A DNA stretch of 41,719 bases from Neurospora tetrasperma FGSC 2508 (GCF_000213175.1 NW_009799104.1:159603-201321); one strand, 5' to 3'; counted from the stretch's first letter, positions 20,365 through 31,720 are shown. The notes: generated by a model from the sequence alone, not told the origin. A program made the numbers and translations.

Positions 20365-22416
20365 ATGGCGACGACAATAATGACCATGGCCACCACCATC
20401 ACCACACCAGGACCCATCCTGCTTCCACCAACACCACCACAGACACCACCCCTCGAGGCCAAAAGGTCGTCGTCATCATTTTCCCCCATCTCCAGCGACG
20501 CCTTTTACTCCGACGAAAACCTGCCAACATTACCGCTCCCGGCAGCAAAAACCACCCACCTCCCTCTGTCTTCCGCCCTTGGGCTACCCAGCCCCAAGAA
20601 CACAACATTCGCATTCGAGAAACCCCCTCCTCCTCCCTCAAAACCAACCCTCTCTCGCCTGGCAGTCTCATCCCGCCTCTCCGAATTAGGATGGAAATCC
20701 CGTCCTCGCCAAGGACCCCAAGGCGATTGCCGACAACTCCAAAAGCCAAACCGAAGTCTCCAAGTACCCACGCTGCTTCCTGGAGGCGTCCCGGCGGTGG
20801 TTCTGCATGGGCCCAAGTGCGAGTGTCGGGAGCGGGAAGAGACAACAGAGAAGGCGGGCGATGATGAGCTAGTAGCAAGGGTGTTGGCGCTGGCACAACG
20901 CACGGCAGTGAGACAACGGCTTGAGCAGCAGAGGAGGGTCAGGGAAGAGCAGCGAAGGGCAGCAGAAAAGAGGGAGAGGAGTTTAGAGAGGAAGGGAAAG
21001 AGGGGTGGCATGATTTGTGGGTGGAGGGTTGGAATACCCAAGGAAGTGACGAGGTTTTTCTCGAGCAGGACATCATCTGTCTCGCTGTCCGACTCCAGTT
21101 CCGACTCTGACTCTGACCCCGAGTCGATGACGGTCACCGGCAGCACCAGCATGGGACTTGGATTCGACCAAGACAAAATCACCGATCTCTGTCTCGCCTG
21201 CTCCAATCTCGACATCGACAAAATCGTCACCCACCTTTTTACCAACAAGGTCCCCATTAACGGGCGATGTACCATTACCACCTCGGCGGAAGTTCCACTT
21301 GATTCTCAACCAGTCGAGACCACCCCCCTGTTTTCCGTGCTCCGCTCTCCCCTCTTCTCGGCTCGTCCAAAAGGTCAGACGGCAATCCTCCGGCTCTTGC
21401 TCGACCTGGGCGCCGACCCCAACGCTTCCGTCTCCGTTCTCCCGCTATCATCCGAATTCGAATCCACCCATCTTCCAGCCCAAACACAACCAGGAAGGCT
21501 CACCATCCTCAGTGCAGCCTGCATCCTCGGCTTACCAGAAGCAGTCTCCCTCCTCCTCGAGCGCGGCGCCAACGTCGACGCAAGGAAAACCAGTCTGCCA
21601 CTTGGCGTCGACGGAAAATGGGGCAAGGGGCTCAGCGCATTGGACGTGGCCACAATGGCAGGACACGACCGCGTCGTCGAAATTCTTCTTCGGGCAGGTG
21701 CCCCTGTAACAGGAACCTGCGACCTCTTTCTCCCCGCTCAACTGCCTATCAACAAATTCACAGGGAGACCAAAACTACGAAGTGCATCAACTTCCAACCT
21801 CCTCTCCAAGCCTTCTCAGTCGCAACTTCTCCAAGTGCCAACTTCAGAACCCCAATGGCCCTCCCCCTTACCCATCCAACGAAAGACCACCCGCCTCTCA
21901 GGAGTCACACCCCTCCACCTCGCCTCTCTCTCCGGCAACTTATCCATCGCCTCCATGCTTCTTTCCTCCTCCCCCTCCAACAAAGCCGACATGACCAACG
22001 CCCGCACATCCAGCACAAACAGCTCTTCGGCACGCAGCGGCGGACGAACCCCCCTACACTACGCCGCCGAATCACTAAACCTCGAACTTTCCTCCCTCTT
22101 ACTTTCCGACCCGCGCACCGATCCCGACGCGACGGACGACGACGGCGCTACCCCCCTTGCGTTGCTGGTCGGCAAGGTGGAAAGTACCTATTCCATGAGA
22201 CAGCAAGAGGAAGTAGTCGAGTTAGTCCGCAGGTTACTGAGAGCGGGAGCGAACGCGGGAGTAGTCCGGTGCGGAACGGAGTTGTTGAGTTTACGAGCGA
22301 GGTTGTTGGCTTTGGATGATGGTCGTGAACATGGAAACAGAAGAAGGTGGGGAGATTTGTTTGAGGAGGATGCGAGGGGGGTGTTGAGGGGGAGTGTCAA
22401 GCGGAGGTATACATAG
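20365..22416 (+). CDS. Ankyrin-repeat protein
   Basis: Single exon of 683 residues from an ATG in CCAACATGG context. Residues 1-150 are Pro/Ser/Thr-rich and probably disordered. 168-215 is an Arg/Glu-rich helical or coiled-coil segment (RLEQQRRVREEQRRAAEKRE). 234-255 is a Ser/Asp acidic run. Ankyrin repeats start near 270 and continue in two blocks: about 335-450 (ILRLLLDLGADPNA, AVSLLLERGANVDAR, VVEILLRAGAPV) and about 512-635 (SGVTPLHLASLSGN, GRTPLHYAAESLN, ATPLAL, VRRLLRAGANAG). A linker rich in Ser and Gln (455-510) separates them. No kinase, NACHT or membrane segment, so this looks like a stand-alone scaffold; partner unknown. Typical of Sordariomycete hypothetical ankyrin proteins. Confidence 0.9.
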   Translation: MATTIMTMATTITTPGPILLPPTPPQTPPLEAKRSSSSFSPISSDAFYSDENLPTLPLPAAKTTHLPLSSALGLPSPKNTTFAFEKPPPPPSKPTLSRLAVSSRLSELGWKSRPRQGPQGDCRQLQKPNRSLQVPTLLPGGVPAVVLHGPKCECREREETTEKAGDDELVARVLALAQRTAVRQRLEQQRRVREEQRRAAEKRERSLERKGKRGGMICGWRVGIPKEVTRFFSSRTSSVSLSDSSSDSDSDPESMTVTGSTSMGLGFDQDKITDLCLACSNLDIDKIVTHLFTNKVPINGRCTITTSAEVPLDSQPVETTPLFSVLRSPLFSARPKGQTAILRLLLDLGADPNASVSVLPLSSEFESTHLPAQTQPGRLTILSAACILGLPEAVSLLLERGANVDARKTSLPLGVDGKWGKGLSALDVATMAGHDRVVEILLRAGAPVTGTCDLFLPAQLPINKFTGRPKLRSASTSNLLSKPSQSQLLQVPTSEPQWPSPLPIQRKTTRLSGVTPLHLASLSGNLSIASMLLSSSPSNKADMTNARTSSTNSSSARSGGRTPLHYAAESLNLELSSLLLSDPRTDPDATDDDGATPLALLVGKVESTYSMRQQEEVVELVRRLLRAGANAGVVRCGTELLSLRARLLALDDGREHGNRRRWGDLFEEDARGVLRGSVKRRYT

Positions 22417-23520
22417 TTTCTATGATGACAAGAAATGATGATCTGAGGGATTGATGCATTACAGGCGTTGGCGTCGGTGCGTGTGTACTGAAAGGCTGAG
22501 TGGACCTGATACATGTACTAGGGACAGGCAATTATTGATTGTATCTTCATTTTTGTCTGTTGCATTCGTTGGATACCCTTCTTGGTAAACGGATTTTCAT
22601 CAAAACAATACAATGCCTGCCTGCCTGCATACCTTCAGTTGCCAAGCAGCTCCATGTCCCATTTGATATGATCACGCAGACCTCAAAAGGGAATCTGAAG
22701 GTTGACGCAGTCTCTGAATGGACCAGTCACGGACACACGTGCATTAGTCCAATGGCCACGATCGAGGCCGCATAGCAAAAGGAGCACTAATTCAGGCAAA
22801 AAAGAAAAGCGTGAGTAGTACCCTTTGGGGAACGACCAAGATCAACTTTGCACCTCGAATTAACACTGTGAGACACCGACATGCGCCAGCTGTCTCTCCC
22901 TCGCCTACCGGTCCAATCGGTACTTTTGTTTCCGAAACCTGTCTGACAGCTTAGAGGTACCTACACAGTAAGTAGCCTCACAAGGCTGGTTGCCTCTCGT
23001 CTATTTAGAGCCACGCCTTACAGTCCCAAAGTTCTGGTTCCGGTCGCAGTACGCGCGGCGGTGGCACGTCGCGCAAAGGCGGTGCTGCTGTGATCGGGGC
23101 TGACAGAGTGATGTGATGACATGGAATCAAGATGAGGTGACACCGACGTGGTCCGCCTGTCGAACCGGTGGTGCAGGGAGGCAGGATGTCAAGGAGTGTT
23201 GCACGGCAGACAACAGACAACAGAGGCCGCCACGGAGAAAAAGATGCCAGCCATGTTATACTAGATAGGATTCCGTCTTAAACTTTTTAACGACCGTGAT
23301 GCTTTTTTTTGCCAACACAAAAGATGCCAGCAAACCGACCGTGATGAAGCAGTTTTCCTTTAAATCATTCCAAACTCCGAAACAAACAAACAAACATGTT
23401 GAACCCCTCCTCCCGATGCCGCCGCTGTCTTGTTCCTTCTATGAAGCGAGTGTCTATAAAGCGAGTGTCGTCTATCCATGATCGTCCCCAAAAGTGTCCT
23501 TTCTCATGACCTGGTATCTG
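22417..23520. other. Spacer, no supported gene
   Basis: Convergent intergenic sequence between the ankyrin gene and the small CxxC gene, so it holds both 3' flanks. No protein-like frame with an ATG was found on either strand. A direct repeat of AAAAGATGCCAGC occurs near 23239 and 23321. Confidence 0.5.
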
Positions 23521-23821
23521 TCAATCCCGCATGGCTGGAGTGCGGCAGAAGCCACAAGCACGGCCTGGGATAACCCAAACAACCTCGCCGTTGGCGGCAC
23601 ATGTCGAACAGCGGATACCAGGCAGACCCTGATGATGGCGGGTAAATACATGAACCGAAAGTCGTTGGAGCAGAAATTTCAACACTCACTGGAGCTTTCC
23701 GAATGCCTTCGCCGACTGAGGATGGAATCGAGAGCGGACCAGCGCTCGGAGCCAGCAGATCCAGCTGCTGCAGACGGAGGGGGACGTGACTTTGAAGAAT
23801 GATGTTGTTAAGAGGAAGCAT
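23521..23821 (-). CDS. Small two-exon CxxC zinc-ribbon-like protein
   Basis: Two exons on minus: 23821-23690 (44 codons from ATG in CGCAATGC) and 23628-23521. The 61-nt intron has a GTGAGT donor and an ATCATCAG acceptor and keeps phase 0. The 79-residue product has an N-terminal half with AGPLSIPSS and a C-terminal module with Cys pairs in RCSTCAANGEVVWVIPG and RACGFCRTP, ending MRD. Two CxxC pairs about 15 residues apart look like a small zinc ribbon of a type common among uncharacterised fungal proteins. No signal peptide. Missed by plain frame calling because the exon-2 frame is split by the intron. Function unknown; metal binding is inferred from the cysteine spacing only. Confidence 0.6.
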
Positions 23822-24061
23822 TGCGTATAGCAAACGTGTCAAGAAGGGAGAGAAATTGCCGTGGCTTGACTGTGGTGGAGTGATACCTAGCAGTATCTTT
23901 CTCTTTCCTACAATTTGTTCTTGTGATGGCGGCGCTTGCTGAATGCTGTGCTTGCTTCTACTCTATGAGAAGAAACCCGCTGATGGCAATTTCTCAGGGT
24001 TTATATCCTATTTCATGATGAAGCATTGTGGAGCTAGGGCCGGCAAGGACGACTGACTTGG

Positions 24062-25218
24062 CTAGTCAATGGACTTGTGTAACGACAGCAGGATGAAACG
24101 CCTAGAGGCTTTCCGGAAGTAAACACCCAACTTGTTGCTCTCATTGGCTATAACGAGAGAACCCAACAGAACAAGGAAACACAGTAACGTCGGACCCCAG
24201 CCCAACGCTCTCCCTATCTCGGTTGACCAACGGCAGTCTGTCACCGTGAAAAGAGTATTTTCTCCTGAGCGTCAAGAATGAAGACCAAGGGAAATGGACT
24301 GACGTTCTCACGATATTATCGCCACACGGCCGAGTCTTTCCCCAGGAGTTCTTGACCGAGTGTCCATCGCGAGCTTCACCGGTCACTTGGTGTGCAGCCT
24401 ATTACAACGGGAGCATCGGGCCGTTGGGGAGGGATAATAAGCACGAGCCGCGCCGTAACCACCACCAACTCATCCTTGTCTTGCCTCATCCGGTTCAACA
24501 TGGGTACCTTTGCGCCGTCTGGTTGGCATGCCTTTCTGGTCCCAGCTTGAGGAGACCGGTGACGAGGTAGCCTATGAGAGCCTACAGAGTTCATGATAGC
24601 CGAGAAAACTCTCTGCGAAATGAATGGGCTCTTCCTGGCCGATGGTGGCTTCCACGTTACCTTGGGCTCGCCTCGATGGAACGTGGGCTGATCTTCCACA
24701 TAATGAAATGCTGTTTGGCTAGCACTAGCTGCAGCACAAAATCGTGCACCCTAACGTTCATCAACCAAATTGCGACGGCAGAACGCCAAGAATTCAGGAC
24801 TCCAGCGCCACAATCTTTGCTTGGCCCAGCGTTCTGGCAAGCTCCAGTGACGATGGGGCAACGCAGGAAGTGCATTGAACCGTTCCATTCAATGTCGTGG
24901 CCGGTCTCCTGTCTGAGGCCCACGCATCAGGTCTGGTCAGGTGCTCCCTCTGTCACCCAAACAGTCCACGCACGCTGGCCCTGGACTGCTTACGCTACAA
25001 CCCTGTGTCTGTGGCCGTTGGGAGGACAGCTGAGCCAATCTTGAAGAAGAGGTTGTTGATGGGTGACAGCCAACCGGATGCTCCGGCACCCCGACCTTTT
25101 CCGTTATAACCAGCAACGTCCACTGCCAGAAACCAGGACTGCAGGGTTTTATATCAGTTCTCATATGGCAGATCTCCAAACAGGAATCCGGCACTTTCTC
25201 GTCCTCTGGTATCACCAT
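24062..25218 (-). pseudogene. Decayed coding stretches, possible membrane protein
   Basis: On the minus strand, several protein-like pieces lie in different frames separated by stops. Near 25020-25160 is a run with SWFLAVDVAGYNGKGRG and SPINNLFFKIGSAVLPTATD. Near 24510-24570 is LIGYLVTGLLKLGPERHANQ. Near 24090-24215 is ALGWGPTLLCFLVLLGSLVI followed by a basic tail. The last two are hydrophobic segments that would suit a transporter, but no family signature (such as an MFS loop motif) is visible. Composition is normal, so decay here is by indels and substitutions and not by heavy RIP. It could be one gene or several; I do not assign a function. Confidence 0.3.
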
Positions 25219-25520
25219 GACTGGCGCGCTTCAACAAAAAAAAAACTGTTAGGAATTCGGCCTATCACTTGGTAAGTGCTTACAATGGCTCGAACCTTTG
25301 TTAACAAGCAATAGGCCAACCATCGCTCAAGGAGGACAATGAACGCCTGGAGTCGAACTTGCGCTTTAGGCGAGATGCTTCCATGGGCTGGCAGCAGCGG
25401 GCTGTCAGCACGCTTCTGGTGCCTGCCCACACGTGGCTGATAAATGCTGCAGCGATTGCCTCGGCAAGGATTTCGAAGTGCGCTTGACTTCATCCTTGTT
25501 TTGGTATCTCGGTCGTCGAA

Positions 25521-26799
25521 TCAAATCACCCCGACACGCAACCCAGGCGGGTGGTTATTGCTGAATGGAGAGTATGCCGAACCTTGGGCATACCCTTGTT
25601 CAATCTTGGTGTAACACTGGGTAATGGTGTGGTCGAGGATCTTGTTGACATTCGATGTGCAACGGAGGAAATATCAGGATAGCCTTCGTGGCTAGGAATA
25701 GAGGATCAGAACAGTCTCCAACGCAATGGTAGAGAAACAGGGAGAAGAATTGGGCCAGGAAATCGATACACCCAAGCTCGCAGTCAAGTGTGGAACTTCA
25801 GAAGGGGAGGGGAACAAGGGCCGACAACTTGAGAAACTTCTGTCAAAAGCTGAGGGTCGGGCTTCGACTTCAAACGCCCAAGGAGCCCAAACTCTTCATC
25901 GTGTGGTTACCAGAAGGAGGTCAAGAACCATATCTGCTCCAACCAGCCGCGAGATCTGAATCCCGTGGTAAGGGGGCCAATGGCAGTATTGGCAAGTCCT
26001 CCGTAGGCTTGTATCGGTTATTGAAGCTTTGTCTTCCCATTTGCCCTTCTGCTGGAGTTCCTTCTCTTTAGGGCATTCGGGTCATGGCGCTCCCATTTGG
26101 CATCGATGTTCACCCTTTGAAACACGGGGAAATCGTCAGATGGTTTGTCGTTGGACCAGAGAGATGTTGTTGCATGATTCCGATCGAACCAAGGGCGGTC
26201 TGTCTATTTTTGCCTTTGATGGTGGGTTAGCAACGGTCTGCTTCGATATGTTGCTTTCAGCCATGAGTTTATCCCGGTCACGTTGCAAAGTTAGTCGGTG
26301 GGGGAGGATCAACAACACCTACTTCCACACAGTACCAAATTGCAACAAAGGCGAGATACTGAGTACCCGCTATTGGACCAGATCGTCTTTGACCAAAGGC
26401 GTCTTTCTGAAAGCCTTGTATTCGACTGCGTCGTCGCTCGAGGGCAGGTCTTTGGGGTCAGAGCTAGTGTCCGTGGGGCGGTTGTGTAGGCTTGACAAGG
26501 GGAGATGGAAGTAATCGATCTGCTTGGATGGAGGCGAAGCATTGAAGGCATCGAGATTTCTGCATTGGCGAGAACCGTCAGTACTCTTGGGACGCCCAGC
26601 TAGGAGTCAGAAAGGACATGGGAAAATAAACTTGGATCAGAGAGAGGCAACAGCGAGGTGATGCCTGCCTCGATTTCGACGGCTGCCTTGCACCATTGGT
26701 CCAGTCGCACACAATTGGGCAACACAACTCGTGCTCGTAGCTGCCAAAGAGAACAGAAGCCATGGTGGAAGTGTCTGATGTATCAGCAGCACTGGACAT
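25521..26799 (-). pseudogene. Decayed minus-strand gene, unrecognised family
   Basis: From an ATG at 26799 down to a stop at 25521, long protein-like stretches follow one another on minus in changing frames: SPPSKQIDYFHLPLSSLHNR and DDAVEYKAFRKTP near 26400-26560, AGTQYLAFVAIWYCVEVGVV near 26300-26380, WFDRNHATTSLWSNDKPSDD and RVNIDAKWERHDPNALK near 26070-26185, AYGGLANTAIGPLTTGFRSR near 25935-26010, then ILDHTITQCYTKIEQGYAQG and SAYSPFSNNHPPGLRVGVI at the end. One splice (80 nt, acceptor ATTCCTAG near 25690) is plausible, but at least three frame changes and two stops cannot be explained by introns I can see. I recognise no domain. Probably a recent pseudogene. Confidence 0.4.
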
Positions 26800-27967
26800 T
26801 GAAATGTGATGACCAACCCACGGCAGGCACGGGTGCCTGCATACAACCTCAAAATTTCCACAGACAATTCAAGCGGATTTGGTGCCTCGTCGATCTGCTC
26901 TTTCGATACAACGATTGAAGAATCAAATAGGCTTCATTGAATGGTCTATAAGCCCAAAATCACACCATGTTCAAGGGATCATGTTTCATTTGTTTTCAGA
27001 AGGCGACATTTGCGTTGGTTCGTAGGTGTTTGGTTTGGTTTTCCCCAGCAGAGTAAGTTACGTAACATTCACTATTCTTACTTGTGCTACGTGATGCCAA
27101 TCACTCCAAGTACAATACGGTTCCCATACAAAAGCATGTAACGACGAAAATACAGAGTGGAGCATTCGCAACAAGTCGAAACAAAACATGGGGAAAATAA
27201 GAAAGGAAGCCATCCCCATCTTCCAAGTCCTCAACATGATCACATGCGGTACTAGGTTCCGGCCCAAAGCTCGTCGTACAAACACCCAAAAAAAACCGTC
27301 ATACAAGTCAATCAACGTAGAATAAGGACCTTTCCGCCATCCATGTCCAGTGTCCGTCATCGTCCTCGGCGATAATCTCTAAAGGACGCTCGCCCAGATC
27401 ACCACTTGTCCTCAGGCCATTGGAGAAATACTATGCCCAAAGCACAACTTGCAAAAGAAGGGCACCAGATTCTGTCTCGATACACCATAAGATACAGCGA
27501 TGTCATTACGCTGGTACCGAATAGGGCAAAATAAAGGTACCTATGCAAGTAACATACCATTGTAGACCTCTTCATTTCTTTGTGTACCATGACAATCTAC
27601 GGATAAAGCACCCTATCGGCTCAATACCGAAACCTGAACTGCTACGAGTGATACCCGACATCACACACCCCGGGTTTGTGGCTCCTTCAGGGTAAGAAAG
27701 CCTTCACGTCCCCCGGATTTGGTGGGACAATGAAACCCACTGTACTCCCTTGATGCAACCTCCCTTACTTAGAGGTATTCCTCCAACTTTGCCACGACGC
27801 CATGTTCTCGCCAAGAACCTTGGCGATACTCAATATATGAGTCCATCATGAGAGACTGTAGTTTAGTATAGGACATCCGCTCTGTCTCCTTCAATTCATT
27901 CGACAAGTTCTGCCATCCAATATCCAAAACTCCAACACCTAACCGCTTCTCTTGACCCTCCACCATC
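26800..27967. other. Spacer, no supported gene
   Basis: Normal composition, nothing recognisable. A minus-strand ATG frame at 27058-27360 (100 codons, hydrophobic) has no recognisable motif and is likely chance. Confidence 0.45.
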
Positions 27968-28541
27968 ATGCTGCGACCGCCAGCTCTCCTTGGGATCTTG
28001 TTATTCCTCACATCAAGCACCTTTGTGGTCGCTCTTGCGCTAGCACCCTAGGAAATTGTACAAGTTGACACTTACTCCCCATCCGGTCGACCTGGCAGCA
28101 GCACCATCAGCTACATCAAGACCACCATCACCGACCCGAACAGTGCCACCAATGCCACGGCAAACTGCAACATCGAATGGGACGGTCTAACCAAGGGCGA
28201 GATGCCATATGACACAGCGCTCGAATGCACGCCAGTACAAGATGGATTGTGGGAATTCGAAGTGTTGCGAGCAGACCCAGGCGACTCGGAGAGACCATCC
28301 ATCAGTAACTTCATTCTCCGCTTCACGCGCATGACCAACGGCGGTAATCTCTACGTCGGCTCCGTCACTCTCTCTCAACAGCGGAGTGGACCGTGACCTC
28401 TTCTTCATGTGCGCCGCCAGTGGTTTCTGCTACGCCAATTTGAGGCCCGAGTCTACTCCAGTCCGCGTGACTCCCAAAGAAATTGGGAACAGGGCCGTCT
28501 TGAAGGAGGAGTACACTCCGGTGGTGGTGGTGCCGGAGTAG
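27968..28541 (+). pseudogene. Small secreted protein pseudogene (AltA1/AA1-like?)
   Basis: ATG at 27968 opens a signal peptide (MLRPPALLGILLFLTSS, continuing to ALALAP). A TAG at 28049 interrupts exactly where Gln would suit the mature start (CCC-stop-GAA). After it the same frame runs through YSPSGRPGSSTISYIKTTI, NCNIEWDGL and WEFEVLRAD to 28393. A shift of one base near a CTCTCTCTC tract (28368-28378) then gives the expected end VDRDLFFMCAASGFCYANLR through a stop at 28539-28541. Four cysteines (NC, EC, MC, FC) and the PSGRPGS start fit the fungal AltA1/AA1-like effector-type family, though this is tentative. Two independent breaks make it a pseudogene unless one is a sequencing error. The TAG could be a single C-to-T change in CAG. 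Confidence 0.7.
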
Positions 28542-29093
28542 ACCAAGGGACGGTAATGGAAACAAATGTAATGAATTTTGTAACTTACGGAAAGCAACTG
28601 CTTGGTCCGGATCGAACGGCGGATGGTCGGGTAAGAAGAACCTGGTAGTGGGCAAGCTGACAATTGATGGAAGATGAATGCAAGGTCCCGAACACTGAAA
28701 TGGAAGTCGCGCTTATCTTGATCTCAAGTACCTCTACTGGCAATTGCGACAGCCAGGTTGGGGAAGGAACTGCTCATATATCACGACCGAAACAAGCCGA
28801 AGTGCCCCACAGTCAATGCCGCTGAGGGAAGAAAGAGTTTGAATGCTCTGCCATTCTCACGATCATATTTTCCCGCATTATCTGCCGGTATCTGCTCCTA
28901 ATTATTCCAGTCCGGCAGTTCCTTACTCTCTGCACCCAATGAATACTTCTCCCAAGCACAAGGCCAACCGAGCATCCTCCTTTGCAAATACCCGCAACTA
29001 ATCATGTGCCACTCGTCACCACCAAAAACAATAGCCAGCGTAACAGGTACGTATCAGATGACCACATGGTGATAATGACTCCCCTTGACTAAC
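28542..29093. other. Spacer between convergent genes
   Basis: 552 bp holding the 3' flanks of the plus-strand pseudogene and the minus-strand monooxygenase. Nothing else seen. Confidence 0.5.
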
Positions 29094-30701
29094 TTAACTC
29101 CAGTCTCCAGCACCCAGCTCGACCTTTTTTCCCGCGCGCAACGCCTCCATGATGTCTTCAATCTTCCACGGCTCGTACTTGTACCCCGGCGGATAGTTGG
29201 GCGGCACTTCAAAGTCCTTGTTGAACGGAATGCCCCTCTTCATGTTCAAAACCACCTGGTCGTAAACCTCGTACGCATACTTCTCCGGATCGTGCTGCCA
29301 GACCCATCTGGGCATCCTAGGCTGGGCGTTGCGATAATCCACCTTCGCATTCTTCCAGTCGGTGTCTTGCAGCAGTTCGGCGTTGAAGAAGCCCAGCTTC
29401 TGAGCACATGCGTTGCGAATGAAGCGCATCCTCACGTGAGCACGAACCGACTGTGGAACATTATCCCATCCGCCGATCTGGAGACACGACGCCAGGCTGA
29501 CGGCATCTTCAATTGCTTGCGTCGCCCCATTTCCCGAAGCTGGCAAGAACGAGTGTGCGGCGTCCCCAATGTTGACAACACGGCCGCCCGGAGATACCCA
29601 CTTGGGTTGAGGATTGCGCCAAAAGAGCTCAAAGTTAATGATGGTCTTGGGCGGAGTAAGCTTGATCAGCTCCTTGAGCTCGGGCGCCCAAGGCGTGGGG
29701 ACTTTGTTGTCCATGTTCCTCAACACCTCGTCCGACTCGACCGTGTGTGTCCAAGACTCTTTCTCGGAACCCGTAACATCGTGGTTCATGATCCAGATCA
29801 CCGTGTCTGGGCGAGTCAGCTGCATGGCATAAGTTCCCGGTCTGTCTCCAACGTCAGTTCCCGCCACACTAACACGTGCATGGGTAGCACCACTTACCCA
29901 AGCCAGGTACGGACGATGGGTTCTGGCTTTCCACCGCCCTCTGGAATGTGCATACTAAAGAACTTCTTGAGTTCGGGCTTCTGGTCCAGGTACCTAATGT
30001 CAAACGCCGCGCGCCACATGGCTCTGCCAGACTTCATAGCCCTGACCTGGCCACCGAGGAGCTTTTGCGCCTTTGATCCGACGCCATCGGCCGCAATTAC
30101 GACATGCGCTTCGTATCTTTCGCCGTCCTCAGTAATGACCCCGGCCACTTCGCGTTTCAAGTCCTCATAATAGTCGACCACCTTCTTGTTGAATGTAATG
30201 GGAATCCCGAGTCGGCCCACCTGACGAATATACATCCGGTAAACAAGCGGGCGCATTTGAAAGAGCCCAGGAGGAGTGCCGGGATCAAGTCCAGCCTCCC
30301 GGAGTCGTTCAGCAACCTTGAGGGGAGGAATTACCAATTCTCCGTCGTGCTTGTAGGTCGCAAGCCAGGAATTGTGGAGAGATATCTCGTCATACTCCTT
30401 CGCCATCTCAGGCCAGTGTTTGAAGAATTTGGTGGCAGACAGACCCATGAAGTACATATCCCCTGACCAAGCATGCGTTAGCTGACATTGGCTTTGGACA
30501 CGTAGATGATGTTCGGAAAACACACTCACCTTGGGTGTTGATGTCTGGGCATTTCTCCAGGATTCGGACCGTATGACCTTTGCGACGGCACTCAATCGCA
30601 GCCGTTAGGCCAGCCAGGCCGGTTCCCACGATAAGAACATCGATGCCTGAGTCTGGATATGAACCAATAGGTTTGGGTTCGCCTTCCGTGATGTAGGGCA
30701 T
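29094..30701 (-). CDS. FAD-dependent (group A) monooxygenase
   Basis: Three exons on minus: 30701-30530, 30462-29898 and 29841-29094, 494 residues. Introns of 67 nt (GTGAGT, GGTCAG acceptor) and 56 nt (GTAAGT, CTGAC branch, GACAG acceptor). The FAD Rossmann motif GTGLAG is at 26-31 with Glu49 ending strand two, the DG motif VVIAADGVGSKAQ at 178-190, and the GD motif VVNIGDAAHSFLPASGNGAT near 334-353. This is the full set for aromatic hydroxylases of the salicylate/6-hydroxynicotinate hydroxylase type, which use NAD(P)H and O2 to hydroxylate an aromatic or polyketide substrate. No signal peptide or membrane anchor. No synthase, P450 or transporter gene adjoins it, so a catabolic or detoxifying role is as likely as biosynthesis. 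A TATA-like TTATATGAG lies about 95 bases upstream. Confidence 0.93.
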
Positions 30702-31567
30702 ATTGTAATTGGTTTGGGCTGTTCAATGTGGTTCAACCCGAGTGTATGATTCGGGGAAGAAAGCTGATGAGAGCTAGTGACGTGGGGAGACCTCATATAA
30801 GTATATGCATACACCCACAGAATGTTCTTTCTGTCTCCTTGAACCATGTAAAAGGATGGAGAATGCACATGTCAGACCCGAAGGTGCCAGCCCGATTCCC
30901 ACACGGGGATGGTAGCTTCCGACACCGAACCCAAGACCAATGAGCAAACACGTTCCAGTTGGCAGTCAGCCAAGCCTACAACACCCGCCCCCCGATGCAT
31001 CGAGGCGGGCATCGGGCGGTACCGAGGCGTGGGTTCCAGTGCGTCCCATTTGTCAATTGTACATGGCCATACATCGTCGCTGATTAATTTCTGTTGGCTG
31101 CTCGATTTCTCATCTGCATTGTCCCAGATTAATATGTCCCTTCCCTGATCGGATTGTCAGTTCTTACCAGCTCTCTTCTTTCCTACCTGTACGTTTACTT
31201 GTTCTTGTTTCGAGCTGCCAGCAGCTGCTGCTGTATACACCGCAGTGCGGAAGTCGCCTTACTAAAGTTTTCGTCTCATGCCAAAGTTAGAAATCCATGA
31301 TTATCAAGGGAATTGACGACCGGACGGATTATGTTAGGTGTTGGAAGCGCTATCGCCTTTCGCTGGCGCCGCCATTTGCTGTTATTTTTGTTTTTCCCTA
31401 TCGTACCACTACCCATAGCCCGCCGCTGCATGCACGTGGCCGTTGCGGCGTCAATCAGCTCAAGGGTCACTGCACGGGGCCATCCTTTTGGGGCTCTCCG
31501 GCGGCCAGCAGACCATGAGAACATTTAACCTGATGCACAATGATTGCCACAGATGCGTTAGACAACC
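30702..31567. other. Upstream spacer of the monooxygenase
   Basis: 866 bp carrying the monooxygenase promoter near its left end. Short frames occur on both strands without recognisable content. Confidence 0.45.
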
Positions 31568-31720
31568 ATGGGGAAAGGAGCTCAGAAGAAGAGGACTCAG
31601 AGGAAAGGGAAACAGATGAGAGGGAGACGTGGAGCGACTTCTGCCTCGGCGGTTGGAGTCAAGCTGTCAAAGTCAGCCAAGGCCGCAGTCGAGACTACCT
31701 ACAGCTCCCAGGGGACTTGA
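31568..31720 (+). CDS. Possible 50-residue Lys/Arg-rich peptide
   Basis: ATG in strong context (ACAACCATGG) opens a 50-codon frame starting MGKGAQKKRTQRKGKQMRGR, then SASAVGVKLSKSAKAAVE, and ending SSQGT. Highly basic first half. It could be the first exon of a nuclear or ribosomal-type protein or chance in GA-rich sequence. No downstream exon was found before the RIP block. Confidence 0.22.
   Translation: MGKGAQKKRTQRKGKQMRGRRGATSASAVGVKLSKSAKAAVETTYSSQGT

Noticed and set aside
26029-26514. 161-codon plus-strand frame
   Set aside because: Begins at TTG, residues look random, and the opposite strand reads more like protein.
27058-27360. 100-codon hydrophobic minus frame
   Set aside because: ATG present but no motif, and overlapping frames are equally open; likely chance.
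29094-30701. Secondary-metabolite gene cluster around the monooxygenase
   Set aside because: No synthase, P450, methyltransferase, intact transporter or Zn-cluster regulator is visible in the island.
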